A stretch of DNA of 64,000 bases from Isoetes taiwanensis (Eukaryota > Streptophyta > Lycopodiopsida > Isoetales > Isoetaceae). Under the pieces are notes generated by a model that saw nothing but the letters and a program-made list of their open reading frames with translations, was not told the origin of the DNA and did no database searches. Positions 35,101 through 47,762 of this stretch are shown here, one piece after another. Where the stretch lies: contig JAJEKV010000053.1 in the NCBI GenBank assembly GCA_021234155.1, positions 7,579,424 to 7,643,423 of the forward strand, given 5' to 3'. Positions within the stretch are counted from its first letter, which is position 1; every line of letters starts with the position of its first letter. Position numbers and translations under genes: made by a program.

Positions 35101-36115
35101 GTTCATTTGTCGCTACTTGGCGGGCATGGTACATTCACCTAGAATGAGATTGGTTGCGCAAGCATTTGGGCAGTGTATTCCTTTTGGGAAACTGGCACTT
35201 AGGGCAATTCTTCCTTGGTGTCTCTTTTATCTTATGAGGTTGGACACTTGTTGACTTGAGATGCTTTTCAGACTAAGTTTATGCTATATCGATGGGACAG
35301 AGCTCTGCGCCAAAAGCTAGCTAACATTCTGCCAGAGGCTTCTTCACGATCAGTTGATGTGCCTATTTGAACTGGTCCCCAAATTGTTAATGCACAATGT
35401 CTTATGCATTCGTTATATCAAAAGCTGGTTGATGATGACATTGTTCCCCCTCGGGCTGGTTGGCAGCTCTGCATTCCCCCTCCTCAGTGGAAGCATATGT
35501 GGTCCTGGGTCTGGAATAAATTGCTTCATCCCAAAGTTTCTACCTTATGGTGGCAACTTCTTCACAGATGTCTGCAGGTTAATGTGCTAGTTTATAAGTT
35601 TTATCCCCGCATTTCAGAACTCTGCCCACTGTGTAAGCGGCAAATTGAGAGTCTCGAGCACTGCTTCTTTCTATGTGACCAAGTTTAGCCAGTTTGGTTA
35701 TGGTTACTATCTCTCTTCCATGTGGCCTTGACTAGCCAGCAGGTGCTTCTCGCCATTTATCGTTCCACTTGGAATAGCTGGCAGCAATAGACTTTCCACT
35801 TAGCTTCAGGCTGGTTGTTGTGGTCTATTTGTAAAAGAAGGCGGTTGTATATCTTCAAAGGCTTATCAATTAGTGTCGACCAACTTCTTCATGAGGCGCA
35901 AGACAGATTGATGAAGGCATACCTATGTTCTCAGCTTGCTCCTGAGAAAATTTTTTTCATTTTTGAGGAATATTTGGGTATCTTATCTTATAGATAGGTG
36001 GATGCACTCAGTGGATTATCTTTGTCTGTTGAGATTTTATTTCTGTCTCTGCATCTATATGTGTACTTCTTTTGGAATATTGAATAAGAGTTTGTCGTCC
36101 CTCAAAAAAAAAAAG
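32160..36115 (+). mobile_element. Degenerate L1-like LINE, nearly full ORF2
   Basis: Domains appear in order in shifting frames. The AP endonuclease gives NILSSNVRGVASSPCKR (about 32530), CCLQEHKCCKG, IVNLYAPNQPRQRGSLW (about 32848), LLVGDFNMAEFEADRCG (about 32950) and VEVDGDQSFT. Reverse transcriptase gives KKNKCPGLDGFSAEFFQAYW (about 33880), DWRPIT, YLKLDFAKAYDSIDW (about 34262), VRQGCPLALLLLTIVAEVL (about 34440) and QYADDTFLF. The C-terminus gives LAGRIVVAKQVL, then a zinc-binding ISELCPLCKRQIESLEHCFFLC (zf-RVT, about 35610-35680) and a hydrophobic tail. A poly(A) tract follows at 36103-36114. Stops and frameshifts are frequent. Possible ORF1 remains (Ser/Gly/Glu-rich) lie at 32160-32520. 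A plus ORF at 31864-32145 may belong to it but has no diagnostic motif. Confidence 0.88.
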
Positions 36116-36355
36116 GAAAGGGGACTTTGTGCAAGAAAACGTCAAAGCAAATTTGGCATATTCATTTGATGCACAAAAGTCTGGCCGTATCATTTTGTGG
36201 CGGCAAGCATAGATTCTTTCTTTGGATGAGATATCTTTGAAGACAAAGTTTATCAGTTGTTTAATCCAAAAATTCATTTCTATTCTACATCATGAACGTA
36301 AGGTTCTGGCTTATGAGCTGATCCAACCACTTACATATGACCATTTAATATTTTA
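36116..36355. repeat. Repeat D, left half, interrupted by the Helitron
   Basis: From about 36129 this aligns with 52726-52950 (TTTGGCATATTC, TGATGCACAAAA, GGCCGTATCATTTTGTGG, GAAGACAAAGTTTATCAG, TACATCATGAACGTAAGG). It breaks off after TTAATATTTTA at 36355. The matching right half resumes at 44387. The nature of repeat D itself is unknown. Confidence 0.75.
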
Positions 36356-37019
36356 CTAGGAACGTGTGCCCGGCGATGCCAGGCATTAGCCGTGGACGTG
36401 TGTTATGGTGGCTGTAATGGAGTTTGTAAGGAACAAAATGTTATAGATTTTCCATGTGATCTTTACAAAATGGCTTTGCAAAGTCCCTCACTTGTTGTGA
36501 CAAAATGTGTTGTAAAATTGGCAAATGAAGACAAAAGACATAGGTGGACATAGTTGTAGCCCAAATATCTAGTATCTTGTTGGATATATGACATCAAATG
36601 CTAAATACTGTGACCATAGTCTTAGCCCAATATCTTATCTAATCTTCTAATATCCTTGTTGCATATACATGCCACAAATGTAAAATACTCATTTACAAAT
36701 ATTTTTACTGGTGCATATTAAATTCAAAGGTTTGCAAATCATGCCCAATGCCATAGAAATCTAAAATAATTGTAAGGCAGCTTACATAGATTTCTCTATG
36801 AATGTGCATAAATTCATGTAATTACTCCATTAATGTTCAATGAAGTTACCATTCATTATCAGGCAATAAATGTTGTCAGAATAAGTTGATTAAATAATCT
36901 TGAACCAACACCTCATGTCCATCTATATATGGAGTTTAAAAAGATCTTATGTTTTGCATGGCACAAATTCTCCATCTTTCAACATAGCTAAATATCCACA
37001 CACATCAAAAACGATGCCC

Positions 37020-37680
37020 ATATCCTCCTTAAAACCCCCCATAAAAAACCCCTTAAAATCCCCCTTTTCGTGGAATGGACATGATTTTTAGAAACGGGGT
37101 ATTTGGCCACAATCCCCCCATTGTGATTTTGTAGATTAATATCCCCTTATTTGAATTTTTTTTATATCCCCCATTGCCATATGCAATGGTCATACCCCTT
37201 TCCTCACAAATAATGTGCATACCCCTTTCTAGGAACAATCCCCCTTTGTGATTTTATAGTTTAATATACCCTTATTCCGTTCATACCCCTTATTCTGTTC
37301 ATACACTCTTCTCAACCATCCTCCTTTTATGTTTAATATCCCCTTATGTTTAATATCCCTTTATTCCGTTCATACCCCTTTTATGTTTATACTCCTTTTC
37401 CGTTCATACTCCTTTTATGTTTAATATCCCCTTATTCCGTTCATACCCCTCTTCTCAACCATCCTCCTTTTGTGACCTTGTAATTTAGTATCCCATACTG
37501 TTAATACCATTTTCTCAAAAATCCCCCCTTCGTGATTTTGTGTTTAATATCCCCTTATTCCGTTCATACCCCTCTTCTCAACCATCCCCCTTTTGTGACC
37601 TTGTATTTAATATTCCATACTTAGTTAATACCCTTTTCTCAACAATCCCCCTTTTTTATTTTGTAGTACTTAGATCAGAT
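37020..37680. repeat. Imperfect tandem array inside the Helitron
   Basis: Words like TTTAATATCCCCTTATTCCG, TTCATACCCCT and TTCTCAACCATCCTCC recur some ten times in variable order. Unit length is irregular (about 40-75 bp). The strong C/T strand bias gives no real ORF. Confidence 0.75.
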
Positions 37681-39589
37681 AATAAAGCATATGAAGATGT
37701 AGATTTGAATGCAGATAGGACGGAATTAGATGTATTCCTACAAAGACACTCATGCATTCGTGTTAGAAAACATGAGAGAGCTTTATGATATTGCATTATT
37801 TTTAGTGCTTTACTTTAAAGCATGCCAATGGATTGATAAGCTATCGCAGTAGAAAGCATGGATTCTATAAAACAAATTATGTTCCATACAAAAAAAAAAA
37901 GAGAGACTGAAAATTATATGCAATTTCTTAATACCAAGACCATGAATATAGAAAGAACAAGTCAGTAAATCAGTCTATTAAGAGATCAAAGATCAGTACA
38001 TTAGTCATTCCTTATAGCCTGCCAACTAGGAGCTGACATCAAAAAACAAATCAGATACACAAAACTAGGAGCTAACACAAATTGGCATGATATGATTGCA
38101 TATTATGATCTTTTGCTGATTACTCTGTTTTCCAAATACTCTATATGGTGGTTGCAAATCAGCCAACAAATGCTCAAGTATTTTGTCGACAACCAATGAG
38201 TTCGTATATATTGCTGTATGTTGCTATCTTGACAAGTCTAAAATAATAGTCGTGGTGAGCAATCCTTACCTTCTGTAACTTGTATTCATTGAATCTTCTG
38301 CCATATTCTTCACTTTGGCTTTTAATTTGTGTCCTTCATTCACAAGATCTCTATCTATATTTTTAAAAACATTTTATGGCATAAGAAACATGTGGAAGGA
38401 CTCGTAAGAAGTAATTGAGGTGGCTTACTCAAGGCTTGAAGCAATGCTTGGTCTCATATGATATGTGCTGTGCTGCAATGAATGAAATTTTGACAAAAAG
38501 AAATGAAGAAAAGGGCAGTAAATGGGCTGAAGTCTGGTCTCTAACCTTCTGTTCGATATATGGAGATGTGGTCAATTGGAAATGGATTGGCTATTTATTC
38601 AATAGCTTCCAACTTGTTCAGGCCTGATTGCTCTTTTTCGCAAAGATCATTTCTTAAGATCAATTAGCCAATAGAAGGGAATGGATAGGACTGTCCAGCA
38701 TGGGGTCACATGTGTAAAAGAGAAGAAGGATCTACTTCAAAAACGTTGTGCATAAGGACATACAATCCTGCAAGGGATAATCTTAGGATGAAGTTATAAA
38801 GGGGAATTGCAAGCTTTTCTCACCAGCCATCGCCATGGTAGATATCTTGGCTCCTCAGAGTGCTTGGAATAGAGGGAGAAAGTGGAAATCTTTCGGATTC
38901 TTAAGGAAGCAGAGGGAAATCTTTCCTTGTTATCCTGCGGAGGTCCAACCAGCTGCAGGTGGAATCAAGGGTTAAAGGTCCTTCATAAGGAAAAATATAA
39001 GCCGAAAAACTGAAAAGGGAATGAAACATCTTCGATTACCTTATGAACAGGTCATAACAGGTTCTACGCAGGGTTTTCTGTCGCCGTTGCTCATAAGACC
39101 TACTCAATGGTTGCAGACCATTTTTATTGAAAGGGGAAATATGGATGTTTGGAGTTCGGCTTCTTGGTTCTGCCAAGCCTTTCCTTTTTATTCTGATGCT
39201 GGTAATCCTGCAAAAGAAAATATCATGCTTCAACATGGGTTTGAGCAGAAAAGTCAAGATTAATATTAGCATAATTGGATATGGGAGCACCTTAGCGTGT
39301 CAGAACTGGGATGTGGAGCCAGCTCAGCTTCATGGCCTTTCTTAGCTTCTGCTTCGTATTCTGAAGATTGTGCTTCTTCATGTGCGCTTTCTAATGCATG
39401 CAATTATCTCAGATCAGAATCAGATAATAGAGGAGGAAGCAATTCAGAATAGTCTTATCTTTTATTGCCCCGGTGTCAGTGACATCTGGCCATGCCGGAA
39501 AACCTCCTTTCTGGCATTTTTGGTTAAGCTTTCTTATGAATCTGCATGGAAACTATAGACGAGAAATACTTCAAAGAAAACAGAGTTTC

Positions 39590-39975
39590 TGCTTATCTGA
39601 GTTCGCCGCTGCATACAGTGCCGGACTTCATATTTAGCTCTGGACTCTGTTCTGAAAACGGGAAAAACCACAGTTAGAAGGAAGGTAAAAGGGGCGTTAG
39701 CAACACTCAGCATTTTTACACTCATCTTTCATGTCGGAAAGCCTGGTGGAAAATGAAACTCCAGTTGTATTGACAAGGAAAAGGAATGCCGGACTAGTTT
39801 GTTCTAGCAGAGTTTGCCACTGCGTTCTTTCATCAGCTCAAGGGGTATTCGCCATACAGCAGCTTTCCTCTGTGTTGTATGCTGTGCCGGTTGTGCCGAA
39901 CTCCATCTCCATACTTAGCTCTGGAATCTTTTCTGGAAAGGGGAAAATCACAGTTAGAGGCAAGAGATTCATGAT
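39590..39975. repeat. Diverged direct duplication inside the Helitron
   Basis: GTTCGCCGCTGCATACAG...TTAGCTCTGGACTCTGTTCTG...CACAGTTAGAAGG (39600-39680) recurs as GTTTGCCACTGCGTTC...TTAGCTCTGGAATCTTTTCTG...CACAGTTAGAGGC (39815-39965). The offset is about 280 bp, with an insertion in the second copy. Confidence 0.5.
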
Positions 39976-41130
39976 ATGAACAGCATAAAGGTTCCCCTAC
40001 CTCGTTTGCAAGCGCCAATCTCCATCGCCCGCAGCTTGAGCCAGCTCTCCTTTGAAAAGACTGCCGGATTTGTAATCTTTGCTTTTATAATGCAAAGGGC
40101 CGGAAAAGGCATGCAAAGGCATGCAAGGATGAAAGGCATGCATTCTGCATGCAATGGATTGAGGATTCGAAGCAGCGCCATAGCCGGAGTGGGAGCGACG
40201 CCATGGCCATGGCGCTTCAGGTAAGAAAAATGACTTCTTGATCGTAAGGTCCTTCGGAAAGAGATAGCTTTGCATGTGTCAGATTCGTACTGCCAGAGCG
40301 CCCATCATTTTTTCGTATGGGCACGTGGAGGCTAAACTATACAATTTCATTTGTTCTACTTGGTACAAGAGAATCAGAAGTGCACAAACCTCTTGCAAGG
40401 TGTCTTTGTCATTTTATAAAGGTATACAAATGCTTGGAAATGAAAACATTTACCGACAAGGAAAATGAATCGATCCACAAGGTAAAAGGAACTTATAGAA
40501 GAGAGAAGCTTCTTGAAGCCGAAGTAGTCATAGAGGATTGCCAACGAATCTTTTGAAAAACATGGAGCTCCAAGTTGGGCACATTTAGTTCGATTTCGTA
40601 GGTCCAAAACTGAGACTCTTTTGACGTAATATATAACGTTTTTCGGACAAGTTACTCAAAAGAAATGTTCGCGGCGGCCGCCCGATAAATTTCTTGTAAA
40701 GATAAGTCTTTTTTTCATTTTTTAAAGATAAGTCTTTTTGCAAGATCAATTTAAAGCACGTATTTTAAGGTAAGCATTACTAAAATAGCATACTTTGTAT
40801 AGGGAAATTCATGGAATATAGTCATTGGGTGCCAGCATGATGGGTTTCAGTTTTCCAAAAGCAAGCAATCTCGAACTAACATGGTTTGCAATGCCATGTT
40901 TTTTAATGGAGGGAAAAAACACGCTAAGCCATACCCAATTTTGTTTGTGCCACAAAAAGGGATAAAGGGAATTCAAAAGTTGCCAAAGGACTATATGAAA
41001 CTCTTCTGTGACGCGCTTCTTCAAGAATTGAAAACTTTGTTTATAATTATCTCTTGACCATGGTTGTCTTATCTTATGCATCTTAATATAAGCTTTCCAA
41101 CTCACTTTCAGGTAGACAAGAGTTCTAAAA

Positions 41131-41385
41131 TTGCAATCCCCCATTACTCCCTCATTACCCCTACTAACCCTAACTACCCTATTTCTCCTCATCCCCCATT
41201 CTTCATTTTTTTTAAGGAATCCCCATGTTCTAAATTGTAATCCCCTTATTACTCCATCATTACCCCTAGTACCCCTGACTACCCTATTTCTCCTCATCCT
41301 CCATTCTTCATTTTTTATAGAAAATCCCCATGTTATAAATTGCAATCCCCCTATTACACCCTCAGTACCCCTAACATAGAACTAA
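41131..41385. repeat. 104-105-bp tandem repeat, about 2.4 units
   Basis: Units start at 41131, 41235 and 41340 with TTG(C/T)AATCCCC and contain CCCTATTTCTCCTCATCC and CCATTCTTCATTTTTT. The opposite strand stays open through it, giving the long minus ORF at 40809-41345, which I regard as a repeat artefact. Confidence 0.85.
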
Positions 41386-44311
41386 AATCCTCTTCTCCTC
41401 AAAAAATTATCCTTTGCTCGTCAATCCCCCATTTCCAAAAGGGGGTATTTTAAGGAGGATGTGGGCATCATTTTTGATGTGACATTCTTTGGGGATTTGC
41501 AAAACAATACATGTAATAAATGCACCCAATTACTATTGAATCAAAACATAAAAGTCATACTTCTGTAGTCTAAATAATGTGAGGACATGAGATATTATCT
41601 ATAACGCAACTAACCCCACTTCAATAGAGCTGAAAAATATGATCGCATAAGGTTTGCCTTAACATTATATGATGATCCAACTATGCTTACTATCTGCAAG
41701 AAAAACATGGAGCATGGGATTAATAACTTACAACCATGTATAACTGAAAAAGGAGGTTAAAGCATTCTTACTCCAGCTGTGTTCTTCAAGAAGACGTTGT
41801 TTCTGAAAGTTCCCAACTGCTCCACTGAATTCATAAATGAGAAGAGCTCCAGTGTTTTACTATATTGGAAAGATGTGCACATTCACCTCAACAAAACTAT
41901 CTTTTACTTAAGATAGACTGCGCACATTAAAGAAGACAATCATATCATTGCTATATGATAAGCATTGCCCATTATTCCCATAAATGGATTGCTGAACAAC
42001 AATACACCACAACATTTCTGTGGCACTAATGGCTCTTGTATAGATTTAAAAAGGAAACAGGAAATAACATGAGCAGGCCTACATTGAATATCCAAGCTCA
42101 CAAAGAAACTTCTTTCTATGACCACATAGATAGTATATAAAGAAACCATTACAGTCGAACTTTATGCACCTGTTATTTTTGCAAGAAAAGTAGAGTAGAA
42201 AGAACTGATGTGAACAATGTAGCATTTGAGAGAAAATTTAACTGGTTGCGTCAGTTTGTAGGACAACAAATATAAACACTATAAATTAACTGGAAGATTA
42301 CACACATGTTGTGCCAATGGCCTTTAAGCTATACACTAATTCAGTAAAATGCTAGATGCTGCCAGTTCAGACGCATAAGAATCTATGTTTTTCTAGGATT
42401 GAATAAGAAATTAGATAAACCTACACGATGTCCTCAATTAGCCATTGCATTTATGAATACCTGGTAATATTGAATAAAACACAGATTTAATTCGATGTTC
42501 TTACCTCATTGCACATTTGGTGATCATAATATACCCTCTGTCCTTAACTCATAAAATAACCTGCGAATGATGAAAAGTCACCCGCCAGCTTGTTGAAAAA
42601 GGAAGAGAGAACTTGTAGAGAAAACGATACAAACAACATATAACAAATGACTTATTGAAGAGTGAAGACGCAAGCTTGAAGAATATTATGGGCGCAAGCT
42701 CCAAAAATATTATGAAGCAAAATAAGAGCAGCACGAAATAATAGTTTAGCAATATGAGAGCAGATCTGACCTGCACAAAAATCAAACTACCAACGGGTGA
42801 ATTTGAAATGGATCAGCAATAGATTATTCCTCCAATTACTTACCTTCAAAGAGTGAAAAGATGAATGTGCCATACAAATTACAATTTAAGTTTACAGACC
42901 AAAACAAATAATTATAGGAACGTTGCAAAATGAAAAGTTTACCTGATGCAACCGGCAGTCAAAAAGCTTCTCCTGCAAGGAGCCTATCCAACACATGAGC
43001 ATGGAGGCATTGCCTTAGGACTGATTTGAACTATTTACTCCAACCCGCGCAGAGCAGAGAGAGGAAGATTTCCAGGAGCTAAAATTATAGGAAAGTAGAG
43101 GAAAACTTTCCCGGATTAAGGGATCTGCTCAAAAGTGAAAAGTGAATGCAATCAAGTAATTTGCTCGATTTACAGGAAAGGCTTATACCTCGATTTTTTT
43201 TTCTTCTGATTTTTTTGTAACCTTGTAACCCAAAGTCTCCTTGTAACCAGGAGAATGCGCTAGCCTGCTGCAACTTCCCTTGTTAAACTCTATTGCCCTG
43301 TTAGAAGTCTTCAAGCCTCTGCAAAGGATTTAGGGTGTCAGAGTGCTACCTGCTCCAGAGATTAGCTGCATTCAAACAGGACGAAATCGAATGAAGAACC
43401 CAAAACAGACACCCATCAAGGCAAAAATGCGGATTCATCAGAGAATGCGCAGCAGATAAGGAATTTGGCTCATAATCTTAAGCAAATGTGCCGGATTTGG
43501 ATGGATTCCATAATAAAAGCACATGCAGTATCCAAAAAACAAAGACCAGAGCCGGATTAGCCATGCACATCTATCGCAGCACCTGAAGATCCAGTGCAAA
43601 TTCGTCACAGAGTCTTGTTTAGAGCCTCCTTTGTGCAGAAAGTGGCTGAAATTTGTGAAGAACTCGACCTGAAAATGGATTTGAAGAGCTGGAAACATGA
43701 TTCTTTAGGCATTATCCACGTCATTCCCACTGCCCACCTTTGCTATAGCCGATTAACCAAACCCAGAAATAATATTTGAGCGTCCTCTGCTTTGCCACAA
43801 CAGTTTCAGCAATTAGGAAAAGCAAAAACGTCATCTACAACAAAATGGTGGAATTTGCTCCAATCTGGTGCCCACTGCATTTCGAATGAGATCCAGATGT
43901 CTTGTACTTTCAGGTATTGTGGGTACTACAAAGAAAAAGGGGAGAAACAGAGTACATGAGCTTCAGAAATGAGGAGAAAAGAGCACCAATTCAAGATTTG
44001 TTAAGAAGCTCACATTTGTCCGAAGCTCCCTTACCTTTCAAAGATTTCACGTTCTTTTCAGAAGAAGTAACTGTTGTCTGCAAGAATGGGAAAAATTTAG
44101 CTTGATAATATTGCCTTTGTAAATGAATGCCAGAATAACGTACCCTGTGGCACACATGTTTGATGCTAAATTAGGACGGAATGCAGCCGACGCCATAGCC
44201 ACAACATTCATCCGATCCGAACCTTCATCCGGTCCGCAGTACGAAATTCAAATAGCAAGTGGAGAGAGACGAAATTCAAAAATAGTCCCGGAAGGGACCC
44301 GCAAGCGGTAA

Positions 44312-44347
44312 GGGAACGCCGCATGCGGCGTTACATGCGGCGTTCCC
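44312..44347. repeat. Perfect 14-bp-stem hairpin near the Helitron 5' end
   Basis: GGGAACGCCGCATG (44312-44325) and CATGCGGCGTTCCC (44334-44347) are exact inverted copies around an 8-nt loop. The GC-rich hairpin sits about 40 bp inside the proposed 5' terminus, in otherwise AT-rich DNA. Confidence 0.85.
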
Positions 44348-44386
44348 GGCACAACTTCCAACACCATCGCAAAATAAAAAAGAAGA

Positions 44387-44465
44387 TAAGTAGATAGTAT
44401 TTTGACAATGTAAATTGACTTGAGCGAATATTTAGCTAATATATAACCATAATATTACTTTAAAT
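44387..44465. repeat. Repeat D, right half, beyond the Helitron
   Basis: TAAGTAGATAGTATTTTGAC...GACTTGAGCGAATATTTAGC continues repeat D exactly where the left half stops at 36355, by comparison with 52955-53035. At 44470 the word ATGTAGCATAATAACAGGGG, the start motif of the SINE-like family, follows directly. Confidence 0.72.
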
Positions 44466-44492
44466 TGAATATGTAGCATAATAACAGGGGTT

Positions 44493-46954
44493 TCTTTTGT
44501 ATTTTTATACTGTTTTTTCCTATGGTTTTGCTATGATTTGGTGAATGTATCTGATGGAGTGTACTAATAAGTATTTCTAGAGTGCGCATACATGCTGCAT
44601 TGATTTTTTACTCTTTTTTAATGGTTAGCACCCATGTATTTGTCGAGATGTACAAGAAAAATATATGTACAACCCTCCCTTTGCATGCAGGAGTCGAAAG
44701 GGCATATTTTAGGGTTCGAGGCATATGGTCTCTCTTCTGGAATCGACTTCTCTGCTCTCATATTCGAGCAGGATATCGGCTCCCCAACACCTCCTTTAGA
44801 GCTTCGGGAAGCATTTTTTCTCGGATAGACATGGCGGAGTAACAGGGGATAGCATTTTTCTCGGAGCGAGGGGGATGGGCTCTGGCGTGGCCCAGGTAGA
44901 GTGTATCTCGCATTATTACTAGCTCGGGGAATCGCCCATCTGACCTTTTTAGCCCCTTTGCATTTCAAAACCTCGTTCGTTGTATTAGATGTTCATGCAA
45001 GCCAAGGACCAGCATGGTTTTGTATGAAATCGGGGGCTACTTTATCTGGGTCAAAACTGCAGATGTTTACAGTGCGTTGCAGAGAAGAGGATTCCGTGGT
45101 TGTAATTGCTTATCCGTTGAAATTGATTTGGAAACAGATTGTCAGTTTACATTATTGTGTTTTTGTTTCTATTCTCACGAGTATCACACCTGAATCAAAT
45201 ACCAAGCATGGTTATCTGTTTTAGGTTGAACCTCTAAAAGAAATTGTGGAGTTTTACTTCTTTTACTTATCGGTATATGCCCCGATCAAAGTGGTCTTCT
45301 TTATCACTTTCTGCAGTCCCGCCACCTAGATCAGATTTTGTCGAATCTTTAGAAGCCTCTTGGTGTAAAACGTTCTTTGCATTATGCACTTCTTTCATTT
45401 TTCGTTTGACCTTGTGCGAGATGATCGATTCAAGTGCAAATTGGCTTTTCAATCTTATGCTCTTGCAGCCAACCAATCCTACTTTTTGGAGCACATCTCC
45501 AGAAGGATGGAATCTCGATTAGGTTCTCTTTCGGGATACCCGGGCACCTTAATATAAGCATGGCATAGTCCCAAACATAGCCCCGTGCTACGGGACAGAT
45601 CTTACATTAAGAGCTCCTAAAGGTTCATCACCTTCTTTGTGTGAACATTTTTGCAAGTATTGTAGTTTGTGCTATGGGAGTTGCATTAGAGTTGAGTTCC
45701 AATTCAAGGGATCCATTTGCAAATGGCCAGTCAAAGCAAATCCTCTTAATTCATTGCATACTTCAAAGATGGTGTTGAACATGCTTAGATTCAAAAGCAG
45801 ATCTTGCAATCCTACCAGCCCCTATAAGATGGATTATTATGGTACGGGGCCTTGTGGTGCGTGGAGTAGTATTGTTACAGCTTTCTTTGGCCAAGAATTA
45901 GACTTTCTTTGTGTAACAAAATTTGTCTTATTTTGCTCCATTTGTACAAATTGCATTTCATTGGCTTTTTTGGGTAAGCAATGTTGCAGTTGGAGTAGCC
46001 ACAAAAAAAAAATGAAAGTGCCTCCTATTTTGTCCCTCCATTCACAAACTGAATAGGAGATTATGTTACATGTGTACATGGTCTATATTGTGCTACCTTG
46101 GTTTGGAAGTTTATTTGGAAGAGGCCTTATCAATAGAATAACATGGCATCGTTACTTTTGTTAAATTATAAGAATAACTATTAGCCCTCTTCACGATCTT
46201 TGTATATTCTCCGTGAAGCTTCAGGTGGTATGGTGTTTAGTCACCCAAAGATATCTATGCCAATTTTGCTACACATAATTTCACTTGACAATTGTTATGT
46301 TCATAAGCTCGATATCCCTTGTTTGGAGGATGGGTTTGAGACAATAGACTTGATGGAATATCCATCCTAGAATCATCTCATTTGTTGACATGACAATATT
46401 TTCAAACTGAATGGTCTAGATATCTATATCATCGGGTCCATGTTCAAAAGTCATCTTGTATAAAAAAGTATGTGTGATATACAAAAATAAAAAAATTATT
46501 TTCACGAAGCTAATTACCCCCCTAGTTAATATTTGTTGTTATTTGTGAAAATGTTCTCTAATTTTAGGACAAACTGATGTCGAGTCCTTTATCCAGATGT
46601 CATGTCCGTTATCCTTTCTGCGCATGACTCCATATGAACTCCAACTCCATACGAACATTTTGCGCAACGTGGAATGTGGATTATAGAATTTGTTTGTCAT
46701 TGCAAATATCTTGCGATATTACTTCATATTGGGGATAGTATTCTTAGTGTGGAATGATGCAATCATCTTGGTACTTTTGTTACACAATAGTTACACTTGA
46801 AATTCTGATGTTCATACGTTGCAATATGGTATTGAATATGGTGGTTATCCAAGTTTTATGAGGTTTTAAATATGGCCCAACCACCATCCTTTCCTAATTT
46901 GATGCAATTGGAAACCTTAGAAATGTAATTATAGTACAACATTGATATATTCTA
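44493..46954. other. No recognisable gene
   Basis: Several overlapping ORFs of 85-140 codons occur (plus 44582-44842, 44901-45224, 45637-46056; minus 44618-44968) with no family I can name. The part at 44650-45600 is less AT-rich and reads almost continuously in shifting frames (for example FEAYGLSSGIDFSALIFEQ, FVVLDVHASQGPAWF), so a decayed gene or element is possible. Confidence 0.35.
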
Positions 46955-47410
46955 ATGTCATAACCAACACATAACAACCAACACATAACAACCATTAACA
47001 TTAATTAATATTCTTACGTCTGCTTGTTTTTTTTAGGGCCCGAAGGGCCCAAAATTTTTTTTAGTATAATAACCAACACATAACTACCATTGAGACCATT
47101 GAATCCAACACATTTAAATTAAAATCCCCCTTAAACCCCCTTTGGTTTGGGTGCATATTCACACGGGGGGTGACGTAGGGCAGCGAGAGCCCTCGTATTT
47201 GTATTTTGCACGTACGAAATCAACACCATATAGTATTCCGCTTGTAATCTTATAGTATTTTGTGAATGTTGTTATACAGTATAGCAAATCTTGTACTTGC
47301 ATACCCCACAAACGAGGAACTTTATGTACGGTGTAGATTAAGGAATAAGGGGTGAATATGCCTATCCAACAGCTCTCGGTGCCCGGAGTCACCCCCCGTG
47401 TGAATATGCA
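46955..47410 (-). mobile_element. Fold-back element, copy 4 (one arm cut)
   Basis: The left arm (about 47072-47174), including ATCCCCCTTAAACCCCCTTTGG and CACACGGGGGGTGACG, and the core match copies 1 and 2. The right arm stops after GTGTGAATATGCA at 47410, where the SINE-like repeat begins. The region before it (46964-47000) has the family's AACCAACACATA tandem words. Confidence 0.7.
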
Positions 47411-47762
47411 GCACAATAACAGGGGGTTTCAAGGGGATTTGATATGGATGTAAAAATGACAATTCCTGAAACTATAGACCATATCCCTAAGACCATTGAA
47501 TGGGTTGTTATTAAAAAATAAATAAAAATAGATTTAAGATAAAAAATGATCAGGTTAGCTCAATGGTTATGTTGGTCAAAGTAGTCTTATTAGGACATTG
47601 AATTACTTTGGTAGAGGTTCGAGCCCCCGTAGAAAGAGGCTCGATGTTCCATCAAAACCTTAGGTGAACTCATATTTCATATTTCAAAATCATAGGCACC
47701 CCCAATCATAAATGATCATAAGTGAAACGAGAGGTGCCTAGAGGCTCCAACATACGACCTTG
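47411..47762 (+). repeat. Dispersed copy of the tRNA-like (SINE-like) repeat
   Basis: From GCACAATAACAGGGGGTTTC it follows the 11101-11983 units, including the A-box-like GTTAGCTCAATGG (about 47554) and B-box-like GGTTCGAGCCCCC (47616-47628). The central tail is shorter by a deletion. This copy has the best-kept B box. Confidence 0.6.

Larger units (their letters stand above)
36356..44386 (-). mobile_element. 8.03-kb non-autonomous Helitron with both termini and empty-site paralogue
   Basis: On the minus strand the segment begins TCTTCTTTTTTATTTTGCG (5' TC, from 44386). It ends with a hairpin (stem TGCCTGGC/GCCCGGCA around 36367-36385), an 11-nt spacer and CTAG at 36359-36356. The flanking bases are A on the 5' side and T on the 3' side, the canonical Helitron A|T target with no duplication. 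Removing it joins TTAATATTTTA to TAAGTAGATAGTA, which matches the uninterrupted repeat at 52726-53035 to within about one base. The inside encodes no Rep or helicase I can see. It holds tandem arrays and a few GC-richer, exon-like pieces (for example before a GTAAGA donor at about 40222) that could be captured gene fragments. Its ends belong to the family at 4502 and 6421. Confidence 0.8.

Noticed and set aside
40809-41345. 178-codon minus-strand ORF, the longest outside transposon domains in this stretch
   Set aside because: Its N-terminal third is the 104-105-bp tandem repeat read in reverse (repeated FxTWGFxxKNEEW words), and it lies inside the Helitron with no recognisable domain.
44582-45522. 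Organellar DNA insertion suggested by less AT-rich, nearly continuous reading frames
   Set aside because: I could not match any frame to a plastid or mitochondrial gene, so the origin stays open.
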